NCBI GenBank assembly: GCA_018105865.1
Contig: CM030870.1
Location: forward strand, 2,950,001 to 3,014,000
From: Metaphire vulgaris
Lineage: Eukaryota > Annelida > Clitellata > Crassiclitellata > Megascolecidae
Length of the DNA: 64,000 bases
Direction of reading: 5' to 3'
The position numbers were made by a program, and so were the translations under genes. Positions 20,940-31,549 of this stretch are shown piece after piece. Within the stretch, counting starts at the first letter, position 1, and every line of letters begins with the position of its first letter. The notes beneath the pieces are model-generated. The model was not told where the DNA came from and did no database searches. It saw only the letters and a program-made list of their open reading frames with translations.

Positions 20940-22800
20940 TTTTATTTACAAGTATCATCTGCAGATGGCCCCACTTTCAATTGTGTCTCCCAAGGGAATG
21001 TTTTAACCTGTGGCCTTGTGGTGTGATTTTTGAGTCACCTTGATGTGACCATTAAAATCTTTGTGTGACGATGATTTCGCTCCCATTCAGTGAATTTGAT
21101 GTGACTGTCACTTTTCTTTTACGTTTACTGGGTGTACCTGTTTTCTGATATCAGTGAGTGAAGTTCAGAATGTGACTGAATGTTTTAAATAGGATGGCAG
21201 GGTTGGTTTCCCAATGAACACTAACATGCATCCCTGTCTTAGAAGCAAGAATTTGGCAGAGAAATTATAGTTTTTCTTCCTGGGTGCTGCCCTGGCCTTG
21301 GATGTGACCAGCTTGTTGCCCCATTGACAACAGTATTCCTCTGGGTGTTTTGTGGGGAATTTTAAATTAGTTGAGTCACTTTCTCTGCTCAAACAAGTAG
21401 CACTAGAAAATGTCAGAAAATATGTACTGGTAGACATATACTTGTATGCACTTTTAGCAGTTTATTTTAAACATTGTTGTCAAATTTGTCTTCTGTTATT
21501 TTACCAGCATTTAAAATTCGATTTATGAAGAAATGTATCGGTAAATATCGTACAATGTAATTTTTGCTTTCTGTACCATTTTTGCAGATGTCAAGGAATT
21601 CATTCCAGTTGGCTGAATTTTTTTCCACACAGTTAAGTTTTCTGTTAGTAGTTTAATTATGCATGTGGTTTCTAGGAAATTTATCTAGTTCTCTAGCTGT
21701 GGTAAACTACCCGGTAATCAAATAGCATATGTTGTAAAACTTATATTTGTAACACATATTTTAATTAATGGCTCCTTAAACAATTAAGATGCAGTTTATT
21801 CAATATTATGATTTAAAGTTTGCCAAACTTAATTATTTTAATAGTAAAATATGCTGCAATTTAATGACTGAGTGCATTGTATGTTATTGCAAAACAGGCT
21901 TTCAACATTTTCAATGCATTTCATTCAGCATTAGATGTAATATTTGGTCTTTTTGACATTTCTAAAGTTGAAATAGGATTCTGCACATTAGAAGCTTTCG
22001 TGTAACAAAACAGTACAAAGTATTTCTTACAGAAACATCGCAGGTAATCAGTTTTATTTTATAAAAACTTTACTAGTGGTGGAATTGTTTTGATTTGTTA
22101 AGCAAATTTCATATCTGCTTTTCAAAATCCCAGGATTTGGGCTTTTTTGTTTAATATGCCAAGTAGCCCATTTATTTTGAAATTATTGTTTTTTTTCGTA
22201 GAGAATTCTCGCGTATTGTCCATTACACAATAAAATGTTGTACTAGTTTTAGAAGCATATAAGTAACATGTTTCTGAAATTTGTTTGCAGTCAATTTGTT
22301 CAAATAAAGTTGAAATAAACTTTTAAAAATAATGTACAGCTGGTAGTGATTAAAATTTTCTTGTTCAATTGATTTTAATTTTTTATCGATTAGTGGATTA
22401 ATTTTTATTAACAATTACGTATAGCTTTCAGTTGATCTGCTTGCAATGCAACTCTGCATTTGTCTGCTTTGCCGCCTGCAGTTAGCTTTAAAAACAAAAT
22501 GAAAATGATTGCTCGACTCTTAACTGCAACATTGCTTTCAATGCTCGCCGTTGTTGTCTGAATGGAAATAGAAATCTAGTAAGCTTCGTAGCATTCAAGT
22601 ACATTAAATATATAAGTAACCAAAATACTTCAAAAAATTAATCGACTAAAGAAATTTAATTGATTAAAAATTCTAATGGTTAATTGATTATACAGTAATT
22701 AATTAATTGTTAATATCTGCAGCCCTAAATTATTGCTAAGTTTCCATTTTCATAACAATTATTAATGGTCACATGCATGGTCATCCAGTAGTTGGAGTTT
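20940..22800. other. No gene seen
   Basis: AT-rich sequence without supportable exons. A 90-codon minus frame at 21165-21437 has no family motif or splice context. Confidence 0.4.
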
Positions 22801-22812
22801 GTCTGCAATTGA

Positions 22813-22965
22813 CATTGGCATAGCCACAAGGGACCCATCACCTCCCCCCGATGTAGAGCCGCCACTGGGGCTGACCCAGACCCCATTCAAGTCCCCTGGT
22901 CTGGAAATGATGGTCTGTAGAAGTCTTGGTGCCTCTCCTATTCCGTAACCCTGGCTGTGCCACTG
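22813..22965. mobile_element. Probable old hAT-like MITE
   Basis: Ends CATTGGCATAGCCACAAGGG and CCCTGGCTGTGCCACTG are inverted with a few mismatches. The 8-bp flanks GCAATTGA and GTTACTGA match at only 5 of 8 positions, so it is either old or mis-bounded. Confidence 0.4.
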
Positions 22966-23095
22966 GTTACTGAAGAGTTGAAAGCTTTCCCTTCTGCTGT
23001 GTGCATTATGAATGGCCATATTCCTCAAAGAGAAAATTGGCTTTATTGATGGTTAAGTTAAACATTGCAATAGACTTCTAAAAATCATCATAAGG

Positions 23096-23853
23096 CAGAG
23101 ATGTAGTACCATCAAGTTGTAGTACAAATTTTTATACTTGTACTTGTACTCGGAGGCCAGGTACTTGTACTTGGGGTTTTAGGAATGCAAGTACTTGTAC
23201 TTGTAATTAGGCCAGGTATTTTGTACTTGAAGCATTGTGTACTTGCTACATCTCTGGCTACATGTACTTCAATGGTACCAGTAATGCTGTTCCTTTAGGT
23301 GACAAGCACATCCTCACAGAAAAACCTGGAACTGATATTTTTGAAGCCACTGATACCATCGTATTTTGGAACAGTGGTTAATAGAAAGGAGTTCAACAGG
23401 CTGTATAATGCAGCCATTGTAGTGTGCCTGCCTCAATTAAGCAAATATTTAGCCAAGCTGGCTTGATCGCGAAAGAAGTTAAAAATGCAAGACTATCATC
23501 TCTATTTTTAGTATTGATGATATTTAGATGCTAATAGTGTCAATTTTATCATGGCGGACAAACTGTCCGAGGACAAAATTCACGAACAAAATGTCATTAG
23601 AAAATGTCATGGGGACAAAATGTCCGGAAAAAATGTCAATGTCAAAAATGTTGTACTAATACTTGGAGGCCAGGTACTTGTACTTGTACTGTACTCGGAG
23701 GCCAGGTACTTGTACTTGTACTTGTACTCGGAGGCCAGGTACTTGTACTTGTACTCGGAATTTTTGGAATGCAAGTACTTGTACTTGTACTTGTACTTGG
23801 AGGCCAGGTACTTGTACTTGTACTTGAAGCATTGTGTACTTGCTACATCTCTG
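23096..23853. mobile_element. hAT element filled with AGTACTTGTACTT repeats
   Basis: Ends CAGAGATGTAG and CTACATCTCTG, flanked by the perfect 8-bp duplication TCATAAGG (23088-23095 and 23854-23861). Both halves hold irregular tandem arrays of GTACTTGTACTTGTAC and CGGAGGCCAGGTACTTG. A second copy of the right end (CTACATCTCTGG) at 23245-23257 suggests an internal duplication or nesting. No transposase frame is visible. The AGTACTTGTACTT content resembles the ends of the larger hAT at 38767-52771. Confidence 0.8.
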
Positions 23854-23994
23854 TCATAAGGTCCATCAATGTATCAATATAGTATGTACACACTGATGGG
23901 GAGGGAGCTTGGAATTAGATTTTGTGTATGTGTAGTGTGCAAACAGGGTATGAGGTTTAAAAATGCCTTTTTGCATATGTACTATATGGATATA

Positions 23995-24055
23995 CAGGGA
24001 TCAGCACGGGACCCTACGGGCGTGAGCCTATGGGTGAAAACCTTTACTTTTACTA
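23995..24055 (+). mobile_element. SINE tail fragment
   Basis: CAGGGATCAGCACGGGACCC ... AAAACCTTTACTTTTACT matches the 3' part of the SINE body seen at 9490-9785. Confidence 0.5.
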
Positions 24056-24249
24056 TATGGATGAGTCCCTGTGTTCCTCCTCAGCATAACCAAAGAAGAA
24101 AAATTAAGCATATATTGATGAGATAATCATCCTGATTCTTTGATAACCGTCCCGTGTGTATTCACTAATGCACAGCATAGATGGCTTTTAAACTATTGGC
24201 TCTCCAGCCTCATATACAAGAGCTGTTACTACAATTCCACGACAAGAAA

Positions 24250-25200
24250 AACTGCGGAAGAATAGACAGCTGGAAGTTTTTGTGAAAGAAGAGAAACTAA
24301 GGGACAAAAAAACAGCAACAGGACAACAGAACTGGAATAGGTATATAAGCAGAATGGAAAATACTTACAAAGAGGGGTTAAATTACAAACTGCTCAAGGG
24401 AGATGATTGGAGATTCAGATGATTGATTATACAGTAACTATGGGAAGCAGAGGAACATTCAAACAAGACAGAAAAACTGATGAAATCATGGACCATTGAT
24501 ACTAGGGTCCATCCTCAATGCATACGTAATATATGAATGGCCCTCTATCAAAGATAAAAGATGAAATAGAAAAGATAAAAGATGAAATAGAAAAGATAAA
24601 AGATGAAATAGACTGCACTGTATATCTTGGCAGCAAATTAATCGCTGATGCAGCATGCACAAATCAAACAGAATAAAATGGACAGAGACAACGCTTGGAA
24701 AGTTGGCCAAATTATTCAGAAATCAACACTAAATCTGAATACATTTAGAAATTTATACATTTACTTATATTTCAAATTTCAGACAACATAATGTAAAAGT
24801 GAAACAGAAGCCAAGGCTGCTCAACAGCATCACTCCAGTGCTCACAATTTCAAATGTATAATCTATGACGACCATCAGCAGCGATCGAAGGAAACTGAAT
24901 GAATGCAAAATAAGATTACAGAGAAAAATGAAAATCAGCTACAAGGCCTTATGATAAAATGCCTATTGCAAACAAATGACAATGTATCAATGACAGTCCA
25001 GCGACATCAGAAAATAAAAGACGGCACAGATTTAAGGGCGACATAAAAGATCGGAGAAAAAGAAGGGAATCACTTATGGAAAAGCGCTTGCATAACAGCA
25101 ATAAACACTCAAGGACACTGCCAATGATCAAAAGGGCAGGGAAAGTGGTGAAAACATCGATGACTGGACAGGGTGGGTGAACACCTGATCAGACCACAGG
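24250..25200 (+). mobile_element. Degenerate LINE remnant with an in-frame heptad repeat
   Basis: At 24550-24612 a 21-bp unit (aaaagataaaagatgaaatag) is repeated three times. It reads in frame as KIKDEIE repeats and runs directly into DCTVYLGSKLIADAACT. That last piece matches the YLGSxIxxDGxCxxEI stretch near the C-terminal end of RTE-like LINE reverse transcriptases. The frame then hits stops. Flanking sequence on both sides has the purine-rich look of decayed LINE coding DNA, but I cannot bound it well. At 24508-24548 there is also a solo end of the CCATCCATATATTACG MITE family. Confidence 0.4.
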
Positions 25201-25259
25201 AGTAATAAGATGACAGTGGGCCATGACATTGTAAATAAACCCATAAAGCATAGTATACT

Positions 25260-26300
25260 AGGAAATGAATTTAATTTAATCAATCAATCAATCACATTCT
25301 CCATACTAATACTTTAGTTACAGCAATATTGTAACACTGGAGATCATTTAATGCAAAACGTTCAAAACAAACTATGACTGGACCGGATTTCAATTGAGAC
25401 CAGAGCTGGATTTACAAATAAACAGTGTTGAAACTGCAAAACTTGACTGGTGCCGTAGTGGTACATGCCTAAATTGACAGTTTGACTCAGCACTAACTCC
25501 ACTAATAAATTGTTGTATTTGTTATTAGACTTATTTTAATCAGAAAAATTATTCATTACTCATTAATTAACATAATTACATGTTAAAACTTATAACTGCA
25601 CTTAGGGTGAAACTAAAGAAAATTCCCATGTGTATGTAAGGCAGCACAAATCCGGCCAGAATTTGGCCAGAGCTGGATTTGTGAAAATGGCCGTAATTCG
25701 GTACATTATTTCACATTGCTTCTGCCAATCAAATCCCTTAATCAAACACTTAGAAATTCTTGGGTTCTGAATTATCAAAACAAAACATATTATATCCTTA
25801 TTACTGTTATTATCTTCTAAGTTTACAATTGGAGTGATATCCCAGATTACTGACAAAACAATTTTATATGCAATATGATTCCAATCCAAATAGCTTACAA
25901 ACATGCAAAACCTGTTTGAAACTATGCTATGATGAAATACACAATTTAAAAGTTCATGAATAAAAATTCAGCCGTTACAACAGTTCAACTATGAGAAACT
26001 GATTTAATCTTTCATTATATTTGCATCTGTGCTAAATTTGATCACAAAGTACAATTCCAGTTAATGCATTTCTTAAAATATCAAATGCATGCATTTCAAT
26101 ACTGAGAAATTTTCAGAATAACTTCCAACAATCTTCATTCCAGATGTTCAAAACTACCACTCTGATGTTCACGAATGCAGTATTTCTTCTTTCTCCCTTT
26201 ATAAAGACATGCACGACGCTTTAGAAGACATACAAAATGCCTTGTATTTTCATTAGTCATTGATTTAATCAGCAAAGCATCAACTTCATTTTCCAGAGAA
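25260..26300. other. No gene seen; 3' flank of the L12 gene
   Basis: AT-rich sequence. On the minus strand this follows the MRPL12 stop codon and should hold its 3' UTR and end signal, but none could be fixed with confidence. Confidence 0.35.
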
Positions 26301-26304
26301 AGAT

Positions 26305-29300
26305 TCAATCAAGGACAACCGTTGCCCCGACCGCCTCGAGGGCTGCTTTTAGTTTCTCCGCTTCTTCTTTTGGGACGTCCGTCTTAACTAATTGCGGCAA
26401 TGACTCGACAAATTTCTTCGCCTTTGCAAACAGAAAAGAGGTACTATGCATTTTAACAACAAAAACAACAATGAGCCATAATGAATTGGCTTTGAGCTTT
26501 ATTGTCTGAGGGCTCATCCATATAGTACGTACGCAAAAAAGGCATATTTTCAACCCCCCGTTTGCACACCGTACATAACCAAAATCTCCTAAATCCAACC
26601 TCCTCCCCCTCAGTGCATATGTATTATATGGATGGACCCTGATTGTGATGATGAATATGAATAATAATTCCTAGTACCAGTATTCAGTATAAAACAAAGG
26701 GAGAGAAACAAAGACACAACTTATGTCCATGATTAACACCTAGTTTTTTTAATCATAAAAAATATTCACGTCAGACATCATCCAAACTGAACCTTTTCAA
26801 ATTCAAATTAACCCTTTTACTGGCTGTGACTCACATAAGCGTCCATTTTACATTACATTACAAATAAATGGCCAGTAAAGGGTTAAATCCCAATTTATAG
26901 TAGAATCCCATTATAATGAAGCTCAAGGGACCGTGATAAATAATTAGATACATGTATATCCAAATTTTGATACATCTAATTTCAAATATCCAATTTCAAA
27001 AATTATGTAAAGCCTAAAATTAGGTTTGAGCAAACATGCAAGTCCAGCTATTATACCATTGAAAATTTCAATTTGAAGCTAAAATATGAAATAAAGAAAC
27101 CAGAATGCAGGGTGATTGTAAAAAATAGTTAATAAAAACAGATCACTGCAGATGTTGCTAACTTGGACAAGATTCAAACCAGGAACCACATTCTTAACTT
27201 CTTTGATCAACGCAACTTTCTTTGAGTCCTCAAATTTTGTCAGTTTCACATTAAAGCTGACTTTCTCCTGTTTGGCTTCAGACGCTTCGCTTTCTTCATC
27301 CTATGAACACAAAAATAAAATCTTATCTAAATGTTCATCATTACAATCAGACAATAAAGCACAAATTCATTAAGACTCATGCTTCTATTCATAAGTAAAG
27401 CAACACTAAAAGCGAAGTCGTTCACACTCATTGCCATTACAATATTCTCGTCCAATTCATTCCATCTGTCCATCACTCTTGCATCTCCCAACCCGTTTCT
27501 TAAACAGTTTCGTGTTGCGTTCTCTGGTTCCAGCATACTGTTTCTATGTAAAAAACCTATCTCTTGACTTTTCCACTTTGTTAGTATTTTGTATGTCTTA
27601 ATTAAATCCCCTCTAGTTCTCCGTTTTTCCAAGGTTGTCAATCCACAGTGTTTCAGCCTTTCCTCATAGGTTAGCCTATCACACCCTTTGATCATCTTTG
27701 TTGCTCTGTGCTGTACTCTTTCCAAAGTCTCTATATGTCTTTCTTCAGGAATGGACACCGTGCTTGAACAAAGTACTCTAAATGTGGGCATACCACATGT
27801 CTTGTAAAGTCTTATTATTACATCCTTCTCTCCGCTCACTACCGTGACAATAGTCTCGAGACGTCATTACTGCCTGCATTTGAAATGATTGTTACTACCA
27901 TTTCTGTGGCTTCCAGTTTGGCGCCTTCCAGCTGCCAGCACGTGCCTTGAATTATCGCTGTTCTTGGCACTGACTGACGTCCTGCACTTGGCTTTTGTAC
28001 CAATTGCAAGGACTGCATTCGACTTGTCAGTTTCTGAGAAGTTACGCCATCCTCTGCATTTTCTGCTCTGCTCTGAAGGTCAGTCGTCATTGCCATTTTC
28101 TGGTCTGCCATCTTGTCTGTCATAATGGACACCAGCACCTCACCAGCATCACTTCAATCCACCCAGTTATGTTACAGCACTATATAAGTTGTCAAATAAC
28201 AATAATAATAATATTCTAATTAATAATAATATAATTAATATTAGTAATACTGCTGAATAAATATGTTACCTATTTTAAATGTAAACATCTTCTTAAAAAT
28301 CCAAATAAAATTCACTTGACTGCAAAATGAACAAAATCATTTGAATAACACTTGCAATGTATTGGTTTCTTCAAATAACCACATGTGTCTCCTAAAGCCT
28401 CTTCCAATGAATGCCATAGCATCTGTTAGTCTCAATCATTATCAAATAATATAATACATAATACTGTATATTGTTAATATTAACTCACTTAATTAACATT
28501 TATTACAAAAATCTGAAGTCAGTGAATAATGATGTCAACAATGCCTGATGTTCTGGGGTTTTTACTTTTTGTAGGAGTCTGAAACCAAGATTTCAACAGC
28601 TATAAAATTTTCCCATTTTCAAAATGTTTCTCCCATATTATTTACTCTATTCAAGCAATCATACATTCAAATAAATCAAGAAGTAATTTATTCATAATAA
28701 GGTTGTTAGAGGTTAACCAGCAAGCCGGTCCTAAGAGTATGGTTCGGTCCTTTTAACCTTGACCAGTTAACCCTAGCTTCAATTAGTGCCATAACCGACA
28801 GTTTTAACAACAATTCATAAAACCTACTTTTGGTTTTGTGGCAGATGCAACAGCTCCAACTGCCATCATAGGAGTATCAGCAATTTTTAACGTTTTCTAT
28901 AATAAATCAACAATAATCACATTATATTTAAACACCACAATGAGCAAGTACAGCTGAATGTGAATAAAACTCCTGCCATATCCAACAGGCTATAAGTGAC
29001 CGCTAAGTAATACTGAGTTAAACGGGGAAAAGGAGTGATGTTGAAAATATGAAATATCATCCAGGTGTCTTGCACCTTAAGAATGATCAGAACAAACATG
29101 GATTTACTTCAATTTGGTCAAATTTAAGACACAGATTGATCAATGAAAACAGGAAAGGATAAATTTCAAAACATGCTATGTAGTATGCTATGTAGTATGC
29201 TATGCTGTTAGAAAATAATACCAACGCTAATGGTGGAAAAATACCTGACAATAAAATGTTAGAGCTGAAGTCTGGTTAAACAATAAATTGAAACAACAAG

Positions 29301-31546
29301 CAGTATTGAGATTCCGCACAGATGCAATTTTTTTATTTAATCAGAAATACTTGCACTTATCAGAGTAAAAGTGTTATCATAAAAATATTTCAATATAAAG
29401 CGAACAGACCATTTTCAATACTTCTGTCTATCAAATATTTCTTCTTGATCTCTTCAGCATAATCACTCCTCACTCTCACCACTATTCATACGATGAACTG
29501 AATTTTACCACAGAGTTATAAAGCAACATAATGATCAGTGGCAGTAGCAAGAACTCTTGGTGGGGGATGCAATGAATTTCTAGGAAGATCCTGCCAATTG
29601 TCAAAGGAATTATATACATAAGGGATTTAAAAGAAATCTGAAGATTTGATTTATAATATATAGTGTTCAGAATTGACAATGTATAAAAGCCATTTTAGTC
29701 TGGTTGTACAAAGTCATAGTGCAAAATCGAGTTTTCTATCAATGAAGCAAATTTGTCGATGACATTGTCTATGTATATGTCCATATCTTTGTGAATATAC
29801 ATCAAGGCTAATCCGTTTAGACCAGCAGTTCTCAACCTGTGGGTCACGACCCCGACAGGGGTCGAATGACGATTTGCCAGGGGTCGCCTGATACCATTGG
29901 AAATATGGGGTTGTCTTTTTTCTGATGTGCAAATCTTGTTATTGTACAAAATTTCCCCATTGGTAGTTTAAAAAAATATAATTGTCAGTCCAAGATATAG
30001 ACAATGCAGACTAGGATCTTCCTAGAGATTCAGAATGAGTTCAAACATCTTAATTGTCATAGCATTATTATTTTTGGCAGTTTACATTATGAACGAAAAT
30101 AATTTTACGGTTGGGGGTCGCCACATCATGGGGAATTGAATTAAAGGGGTCGAGACACTATAAAGGTTGATAACCGTGGGTTTAGACGATCATCTTCCAT
30201 TGAAGATGTACTTTTGGTGGGCCAGTGCAGCTCCAGTCATCCCCAATGTGGAACTGCCCTTAATAATGATTGTTGAATTTCAACAGCTAACAAATCACAA
30301 GTTTGATAGGGCAATTTGTGCATAATGGCTTAAAATTCTTGTGAAATACAGAGGGGAGTGTTTGACTTCCATGTCCTAGCGGTAAGATGGCAAAAGTGGT
30401 TACATGCTGGATAGGCATGTTGATGTAACAGGTTCTAGACCCGCTGGAGCCCCTAAGGTCAGCCCAGCCTTACTTGCTAGAGGGCGGTGTTAAAAAAACG
30501 AGGAGCAGCATTCAGCTGTGAGGTGACGTGCAGGTCTAGACATTTGGCTGGCAACCTACTCTAGATGAATTGCGTATGTCACCTGTGCTGCTGTATGCCA
30601 CATACAATGGAGATCAGAAATCAGCGCCATCCCCAATGCTCAAAACCGGATAAACTTTACTTTATTTTACAAGAATAAAATTACATAAAAAGGGACACCA
30701 ACTTGTACATCAGATATGCACGCTGTACATTACAGGCTTACAAGTTCTCTTACAGATACATTAAACCAACCAATCTTAGCCACCCTTTAACAGACCACAA
30801 ATATTTAAAAGTCAAAGTACAATCTTAAAAACTGAACCAAAAATCAAGTGAATACCTTTAGGAGTTCATTTAAATCGGCTACCTCCAGAAGAGTAAGTTG
30901 ACTAATGTCTTTTACGAGCTGTTGAATTTTTGGCGCATACTGTTTTTCTTCTCCTTCAAGCGCCGCAGGTGGGATAGCTTCTGTGGTGTTAAACCGTCGT
31001 GGTGAAAAAGACAGCAATGACAGTGACTGAAAGGATACATTTCTTTGCCAATATCTGAAATACATTCAATAAACTCTGTTCAAAGGCCATCTTATGTACT
31101 TAAAATCACTACATTAACGCTGAATTCAACCAGGAAGATGTCTTTGCAACGAACTTGGAAACAAACATTTTACTAAACTTATTTATGTGAAATTCGAATA
31201 CAACTGCAAAATGCAATCTGCATAAATTCGGAGTTCCTTGCTTTGAATTTTCGTTAAATGACAGAAACATATTAAACAGAAAAATGTGATTCTACACAAA
31301 TTCTGACTGAAAAAGAACCAACATTTTGTGTTTGGTTTATGCCTAACTAGGAAATAACTGATAGGCAGCAACTTCACATCAATTCGCGTCTGGCGCTATA
31401 AAATCTCGAGATCCGTCTAGACGCACCCGCAACAACTGCCTTATTATCACTTAGCACTCAATAAACTTGATTGCCCTTGCAAGTTACCTCCTTGAGCAGC
31501 GCAAGCACCAAGACAACTCAGAAGTAACAACCCTAATGGCCTGCAT
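26305..31546 (-). CDS. MRPL12: Mitochondrial large ribosomal subunit protein L12 (bL12m)
   Basis: Five minus-strand exons: 31546-31488, 31054-30856, 28896-28828, 27300-27163, 26421-26305. GT-AG borders and phases join into a 193-residue protein (human about 198). Residues 1-40 are Arg/Ser-rich without acidic residues, a mitochondrial targeting peptide. The N-terminal dimerisation domain follows ([20 protein letters not shown], then ADLNELLK), then a flexible Ala/Lys linker. The C-terminal L7/L12 domain covers exons 4-5 ([18 protein letters not shown], then [20 protein letters not shown], ending [13 protein letters not shown]). In the family this protein forms the L7/L12 stalk that recruits and stimulates translation factors on the mitoribosome, and it has been reported to bind mitochondrial RNA polymerase. 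Introns carry MITEs, LINE tails and a SINE. A MITE lies only seven bases past the exon 3 donor. The call is secure. Confidence 0.95.
26510..26639. mobile_element. MITE, CCATCCATATATTACG family, intact copy
   Basis: A 130-bp element with ends GGGCTCATCCATATAGTACG and ATTATATGGATGGACCC, flanked by the 3-bp direct repeat TGA. The C-rich interior (cctccccctcagtgcatat) is typical of the copies at 659 and 19893. It lies in the last MRPL12 intron. Confidence 0.75.
26812..26882. mobile_element. Miniature piggyBac-type MITE (71 bp)
   Basis: TTAA flanks at 26808-26811 and 26883-26886. Ends CCCTTTTACTGGC and GCCAGTAAAGGG are perfectly inverted over about 12 bases. It is in the last MRPL12 intron. Confidence 0.75.
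27327..27839 (-). mobile_element. CR1/L2-like LINE C-terminal fragment
   Basis: A 170-codon minus-strand frame holds the thumb and tail region of CR1-like reverse transcriptases: [20 protein letters not shown], then [20 protein letters not shown], then [12 protein letters not shown]. The polymerase motifs upstream are absent. A short tail of the same family is seen on the plus strand at 32955-33067. It is in MRPL12 intron 3, same orientation as the gene. Confidence 0.8.
27840..28138 (-). mobile_element. Possible LINE ORF1 fragment
   Basis: A 99-codon minus frame ends [20 protein letters not shown]. The VVxxxGxNDV pattern resembles the SGNH/esterase segment found in some CR1/L2 ORF1 proteins. 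It sits just before the reverse-transcriptase fragment on the same strand, which would suit a rearranged LINE. Weakly supported. Confidence 0.3.
28698..28812. mobile_element. hAT-like MITE beside the L12 exon 3 donor
   Basis: It starts TAAGGTTGTTAGAGG and ends GTTTTAACAACA, with a perfect 8-bp flanking duplication ATTCATAA (28690-28697 and 28813-28820). It belongs to the same family as 4364-4553. Its duplication ends at 28820, leaving seven bases to the last exon base at 28828. Confidence 0.8.
29823..30179. mobile_element. hAT MITE, GGTTCTCAACCTGTGGGTC family, copy 1
   Basis: Starts CAGCAGTTCTCAACCTGTGG; ends GGTTGATAACCGTGG. The 8-bp duplication GTTTAGAC (29815-29822 and 30180-30187) is perfect. 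Interior phrases GGGGTCGAATGA, CCAGGGGTCGCCTGA and GGTTGGGGGTCGCCACATCA are shared with the copy at 57574. It is 357 bp, in MRPL12 intron 2. Confidence 0.9.
30375..30665 (+). mobile_element. SINE with tRNA-like head
   Basis: Head GCGGTAAGATGGCAAAAGTGG with a decayed B box (GGTTCTAGACCC). The body is GTGCAGGTCTAGACATTTGG, then GGCAACCTACTCTAGATGAA, and the tail CTTTACTTTATTTTAC. It is the closest match to the body of the 5S-headed SINE. Confidence 0.75.
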
Positions 31547-31549
31547 TTT

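Noticed and set aside
23096..23853. CRISPR-like array at the regularly spaced repeats
   Set aside because: Repeats are low-complexity and unspaced, within a eukaryotic hAT element.
23604..23882. ORFs rich in VLVLVLGGQ and YLYLYSEA
   Set aside because: Translated GTACTTGTACTT arrays of a hAT element, not a repeat protein.
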